This document shows positions 59,501 to 64,000 of a stretch of DNA of 64,000 nucleotides, one piece after another (position 1 is the first letter of the stretch; every line of letters starts with the position of its first letter). Source of the stretch: Lunularia cruciata. Its lineage: Eukaryota > Streptophyta > Marchantiopsida > Lunulariales > Lunulariaceae. Under the pieces are notes generated by a model. It did not search any database. It saw nothing but the letters and a program-made list of their open reading frames with translations, and had not been told where the DNA came from. The stretch is from NCBI GenBank assembly GCA_948567375.1, contig OX419760.1:47926001-47990000 (forward strand), written 5' to 3'. The translations under genes and the position numbers were made by a program.

Positions 59501-61186
59501 TTTGAACTAGTTTTGTGAGTACTTCAATATTAAAGTAGAATATCCTTAACTTCTAAATGCTCGAACATAATTTACTTCATTAATTTAGTTAATTTATCAT
59601 TGATATGGTGTTTTAGCTCTAACTTTGATGTGTTTTTAATTAAACTATACATGTGTCTTGATAAATAATTGAGCATTGAATTAGTATAAACTAATCTAGA
59701 AATTGAATGAAATTTCTTTAATGTTATTTATTTTGTCAAATTTTGCAACCATATTGAGCTAATATATACATTGCAATTGTAACTTTTCTTTAACAACAAC
59801 AAAGCAAATTGGTATATATGTTATCATCACAAAGAATGTTTTGCAACGGAAGATGAGACATTTGACAGATCAAATTTGACATTAAATTATATTACGATTT
59901 TTTCATAATATGAAAAATCTTATGGCTAAAAGAAAAGAAAGAAAATTTTATAAACTTTTTTCAAAACTAAATAAAATAATATCTTCTTGATAAATATTTT
60001 GAAGGTCAAGCAAACTATTTATCAAAACACTTTTTTGCAATAATTTACTACCAGAATAGTTATTGACATAGCATTAACTTCAAAATAGAAATATACGCAA
60101 GAAAACACTTGAATTAAGATTTACACCAATAAATCACCAAGTCAATTCTCTAGTAAAGTCAATTCTCAAGCATCAACATTTGAGGTTGATGAGACCAACT
60201 CATGTCATACTTTGACTTTGAGAAAAAAAATATAGAGAACCTTTTTTTAGAGCTCTTAAGTCATTATAAGCTATATAAGCTAATAACAAGCTATAATTGT
60301 ACATGCTTAATAAGCTTTGTCAAGTCATTGCATCTATCAAGTCTTCTTGAACAAACCTCTTATATAAATCAATTCTTCATCCTAGTACAATCAATTCTTA
60401 TTCCAATTACCAAATTTCTTTCTAGAATTATTGGATGAGTCTCTTCAATTTTAGAGACTTAGTGAGTCTCTAAAATTGAAGGCTTAGCCATATATATTAT
60501 CTTATAGTATACCACAGGTCTTTTGCTTCTCTTATGATAAATATCTAGCACTTCTACAAGGTAACTAAGTGTATGATGTTTTTTTATGCTTGTAAAGCAT
60601 AATTAGGATAAAATTTACCAAATATAACTTCTTATTCTTTTGAACCTCTCAAATAATTCCCTATACTTCTATATATTAGTATCAAGATACATTAGTAAGA
60701 TCTATATATATTCTAATGTCATCAATGATTTCAAAATGTTCACCTAGGTCTATTCTTTATAAAAATGATACTTTCAAAAGTTTAAAGAGTTTCACACTTA
60801 TGATTGAAAATCAATTACAATCTTTATTGGATGTTTATACTTTGATTGTGATGAAGAATACATGTATCACAAATAATTTCCATTTTTTTTACCAATTGGT
60901 TTTGGCAATAACTCATAATTCCTTATTACCCATATCAAAAATGCATATTAAGAGGAAGAATAAAATATAAAAAAATTTATAGCTATAAGAAGTGACATTA
61001 ACTTGATTACCATTCTTAATTACCCATACCAAAATGTTATTTTTGAGAGAAGAATCAAACATTACTCAAAGTTATTTGAATTATATGATCAACTTTGGTA
61101 TATCTTCATTTCTTTGCATGGAAATTGTAGCTAACTACGTATGAGTGTAATATATGAGCTATTCACAAACCTAACCTATATGTTTA
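59501..61186. other. AT-rich sequence without a recognised gene
   Basis: Very AT-rich. Short open frames at 60202-60438 and 60716-60970 show no motif I recognise. A perfect hairpin lies at 60443-60481. May be an old, unrecognisable transposon. Confidence 0.5.
60443..60481. repeat. Perfect 17-bp hairpin
   Basis: CTTCAATTTTAGAGACT, loop TAGTG, then its exact reverse complement. No T-run follows and no gene ends here. Confidence 0.9.
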
Positions 61187-61550
61187 TGTAAAAGACCAAG
61201 ACCAAGGAGAGAAATAAGAGAATAGACAATCATATTGGGACACTTGAAATGAGGGAAAACTCCAAATGCCTAGCATGAGCTTTAACTTTGGTATTTATAT
61301 AAAGCATACAAGGCTCTTGAGAAGCTTCTCAAGAAGCTTCCTTGAGCCACTTTCTTGGAGTGCAAGCCAAGTTAACTAGGAAGCTTCTCAGCTTCCTTCT
61401 AGAAGCTACCTACTTGGGGTGCAAGCTAAGCTAGTTGGAAAGCTTTCCAAGAAGCTTCTTAGATATTTCTAGAATATTCTATGTTGATTTGGCATATTTG
61501 CTACTTTGTTAGCCCTGACTAACTTCATTGCTAAATTCCATATAGTTGCG
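61187..61550 (-). repeat. Element D 3' LTR
   Basis: About 364 bp, TGTAAAAGACC on the left and a changed terminus (CGCAACTATATGG in reverse complement) on the right. The reverse complement of 61551-61562 (CATGGGGGAATA) is a typical polypurine tract, fixing the boundary. Contains several GAAGCTTC dyads and a perfect TTCtaGAAtaTTC (61467-61479). Confidence 0.85.
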
Positions 61551-61614
61551 TATTCCCCCATGCTAGTCGGTGACCTCTTGTTGCAATTGAAGCTTCAAAC
61601 TCATGGATGGTTAT

Positions 61615-61757
61615 TTGTGCATTCTGGAGATGAGAAAGAGGTTCCCATGTAGCATCATGAAGGGGATACCCTTTCCAAAGGACCTTGTACTTTGTATGTT
61701 GTCGACGGCTTTGTTGAATGTGGCGATGCGCAAGGATACAATCAACTTGTACTCCTC
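61615..61757 (-). pseudogene. Chromodomain, element D
   Basis: After a 1-base deletion relative to C, the frame reads DCILAHRHIQQS, then KYKVLWKGYPLHDATWEPL without a stop. Typical chromovirus C-terminus. Confidence 0.8.
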
Positions 61758-62099
61758 ACAATGATTGATAGGGACAGGAAGAGGAGGAGGTTGGACACCA
61801 GAGGAAAAAGAAGATGGGTTAGGAACAAAAGGTTCAACTTAGAAATGTGGAAGATAGGGTATGATAAAGCAAGGCAAGTTGATAAGAAATAGGAGAGATG
61901 ATTTAGGTGACATCAAAGTGTCCTATCCAATTAAGGGCCAGTTTATAAATTGGAATATCAAGTGGGAGGGGTAGGTTACTAGAAGAGAGCATGACCTTAT
62001 CACCAACTTGAAAGGTGAGATCATGATGATGGTGATCCACATATTATTTTTGTTGATTTTGAGCAACAAGGAGATGAGATTTGGCTTGTTGGAAGGATT

Positions 62100-62760
62100 G
62101 AGATATGGTGGTTAAGAAGGTGGAAGTATGAGGGACATGATATGGAGGAAGAACAAGAAGGGAATCTGAAACAAGTGGATTTTGGCCACAATAGAGAAAA
62201 AAAGGAGAAAATCTGGTGCTTGCCTATTTGGAATTATTGTATGCAAACACCATAATTGCAAGACATTCATCCCAATTGGTATGGTGGATGTTGACAAAGG
62301 CACAAAGCATATCTTCCAAGGTGAAATTTGCATGTTTAGTTTGTCATCAGTGAGGATGATAGGTTGTGGAAAAAGTAAGTTTGGTGCCGAGTATCTGGAA
62401 GAGTGGTTGCCAAAATTTGAGGATCACAGTCAAAGATGAGTACACAATGCATCCCATGATGCTTGAAGATAGTGTCAAAGTAGATTTGTGTCAATGTTAG
62501 AGTATCCATGTTATCAAAGGTTAGTGCCAAATAAATTTGCTTACTAAGCTTATCCACAAACACCATGATCATTTTATGACCTTGCTTTGTCTTGGGCAAG
62601 GATGTGATGAGATCCAAGCTCACATGTTCCCATCAAGCATATGGAATGGGGAGTGGTTGAAGGAGTCCACTGAGTTTTGGTTGCTAGCTTTATTGCATTA
62701 GAAGCTCTCACACAATCGGACAAACTCTCAAACATCTTGTTTCATGTTCGGCCACCACCA
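62100..62760 (-). pseudogene. Integrase, element D
   Basis: The frame 62336-62623 starts SLDLITSLPKTKQGHKMIMV (first catalytic Asp) and has VLIFDCDP at the second Asp position, then shifts frame. The frame 62112-62333 continues from the part after the Glu region. Homologous to 13930-14600 in C. Confidence 0.8.
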
Positions 62761-63099
62761 TTGGCGTTGGAGAGTACCCAAGGTCTTGTCCACATCCATG
62801 TGACCAGCAATTGGTAACTCATGGGCTTCTTGGAGGCGCACAAGTCAATGATCATCCTTGGTTGGAACATAAATCTGGTTCTCACAAAATAGAAGGCCTT
62901 CCTTGAAGAAGAAGGTGTTGTACTCCTTGTTTGATGCTGCAAGACGACCTTGTACCATCTGAAAGAAAGGATCTTGTTGTAAAGTGATCTTAACTTGAGA
63001 TGGACTTTGGAGTCAATTGATATCATCATAATTGCCATTGTGATGAGAGGAAGAAACTCCAAATCAGGTTGTCATGATAGAGCATCAAGAATGATGTGG

Positions 63100-63632
63100 A
63101 ACTGACCAAGTTTGTACTCAAGTTTGATGTCAAAAAATTGTAGTTGTTCCTCCCATTGATGATGTTGACTCTTCATGTGTTCCAAGTGTAATGTCTACAA
63201 CAAGGGTTTGTGATTGGTTTGCATAATCACCTTTTTTTCCCAAGAGATAATGCCTCTATACTTTGGTGGCATATAGCATTGCTAGTTGTTCCCAATCTCG
63301 TGCAAAGTAATTCCTTTTTGTGGTGTTTAATTGGTGAGACACAAAGGCAATGGGATATACCCATCTGGGAATTCTTGCTACAACACAACTCCAATGGCAA
63401 AGTTAGAAGCATCAAAGTCAATCACACAAGGTAGTTGAGGATCATATGGTTGAAGAATGGATCTTGAAGACACCATATGTTTCAGCTTTTGGAATGCTTC
63501 TTTATGCTTGGTGGTCCATTGAAAGCTTGATTTTTTTCCCAAGAAGTTAGTCAATGGTGTTGCCACGTGCATATAATAGTGGATGAACCATTGATAAAAA
63601 CTTACCAATCTATTAAATGCTTGCACCTCCAT
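63100..63632 (-). pseudogene. RNase H, element D
   Basis: 63378-63632 has FYQWFIHYYMHVATPL and VIDFDASNFAIGVVL with the first catalytic Asp; the rest continues in another frame (63227-63421). Confidence 0.8.
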
Positions 63633-63654
63633 GGTATCCTTTGGAGTAGGCTAA

Positions 63655-64000
63655 TCAATAATGACCTTGATTCTCCTCTTCCATCTTGATCCCTGCTAAT
63701 GAGATCTTGTGACGCAAGAAGGTGACTTCCTTTTGCAGAAAGGTACACTTTGACTTCTTGCAATAAAACTTCCATTGACATAGTCGCCTTAAGACTTCCC
63801 TCGCATGATTTATGTGATCTACCTCCGTCTTGCTATAGATCAAAATGTCATCCAAGAACACCACCATGTACCAATCTAATAGTCCATCCAACACCCAATG
63901 CATGAAAACTATTGGAGCATTAGTGAGCTTAAAAGGTAGAACTCTCCATTCAAAATGTCCATACCTTGTGCAAAAGGTAATCTTTTTCACATCCTCCCTA
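63655..64000 (-). pseudogene. Reverse transcriptase, element D (partial)
   Basis: TRYGHFEWRVLPFKLTNAPI and the catalytic VFLDDILIYSKTEVDH are open, with the thumb/connection start FLRHKISLAGIKMEEE. The 5' part lies beyond the window. Confidence 0.85.

Larger units (their letters stand above)
61187..64000 (-). mobile_element. Chromovirus element D, 3' part, open at window edge
   Basis: Same family as C, in opposite orientation: 3' LTR (61550 to 61187), polypurine tract, chromodomain, integrase, RNase H and RT up to the window end. Frames are broken, but some differ from C at the sites of C's defects (for instance D has no stop inside the chromodomain), so it is an independent copy. Confidence 0.88.

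Overview
The window looks like nuclear DNA of a land plant. The reasons are full-length and broken plant-type LTR retrotransposons (two Ty3/gypsy lineages and one Ty1/copia), GT-AG introns, and two split genes whose closest families I know from plants: a RhoGAP of the Arabidopsis At5g61530 type and a PCC13-62-type desiccation-related protein. I cannot fix the species; a non-flowering plant is possible but not shown.

Layout. 1-26.5 kb is an old, nested retrotransposon block: a decayed gag-bearing remnant (about 0.9-4.0 kb); gypsy family 1 element A (4359-10395, 3' end lost); chromovirus element C (10396-15457, two LTRs, chromodomain); a long repeat F; family 1 element B (16926-24471, two LTRs of about 692 bp); a truncated inverted chromovirus piece E (24472-25252); and more F split by a family 1 solo LTR. 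All carry stops and frameshifts. 26.5-34.6 kb is low-copy sequence without a recognisable gene. 34.6-39.4 kb is a decayed copia element on the minus strand. 39.4-56.2 kb is the gene island: RhoGAP gene on minus, 9 coding exons, 44771-48376 (450 codons deduced), and the PCC13-62-like gene on minus, 3 coding exons, 54230-56148 (374 codons deduced). Both exon models join in frame with consensus splice sites. 56.2-61.2 kb is AT-rich with old repeats and a chromovirus LTR. 61.2-64 kb is chromovirus element D on minus, cut by the window edge.

No complete new system is evident. The best leads are: clusters of heat-shock-element-like motifs, including perfect three-unit ones, in all five chromovirus LTRs; a cysteine-rich reading frame between the 5' LTR and gag in family 1; a RhoGAP lacking the arginine finger; a PCC13-62-like protein with a changed ferritin-type metal motif; and several rearrangement scars (snap-back inverted duplications, a telomere-motif filler) in the retroelement block. 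The two host genes show no evident functional link beyond lying near each other on the same strand.
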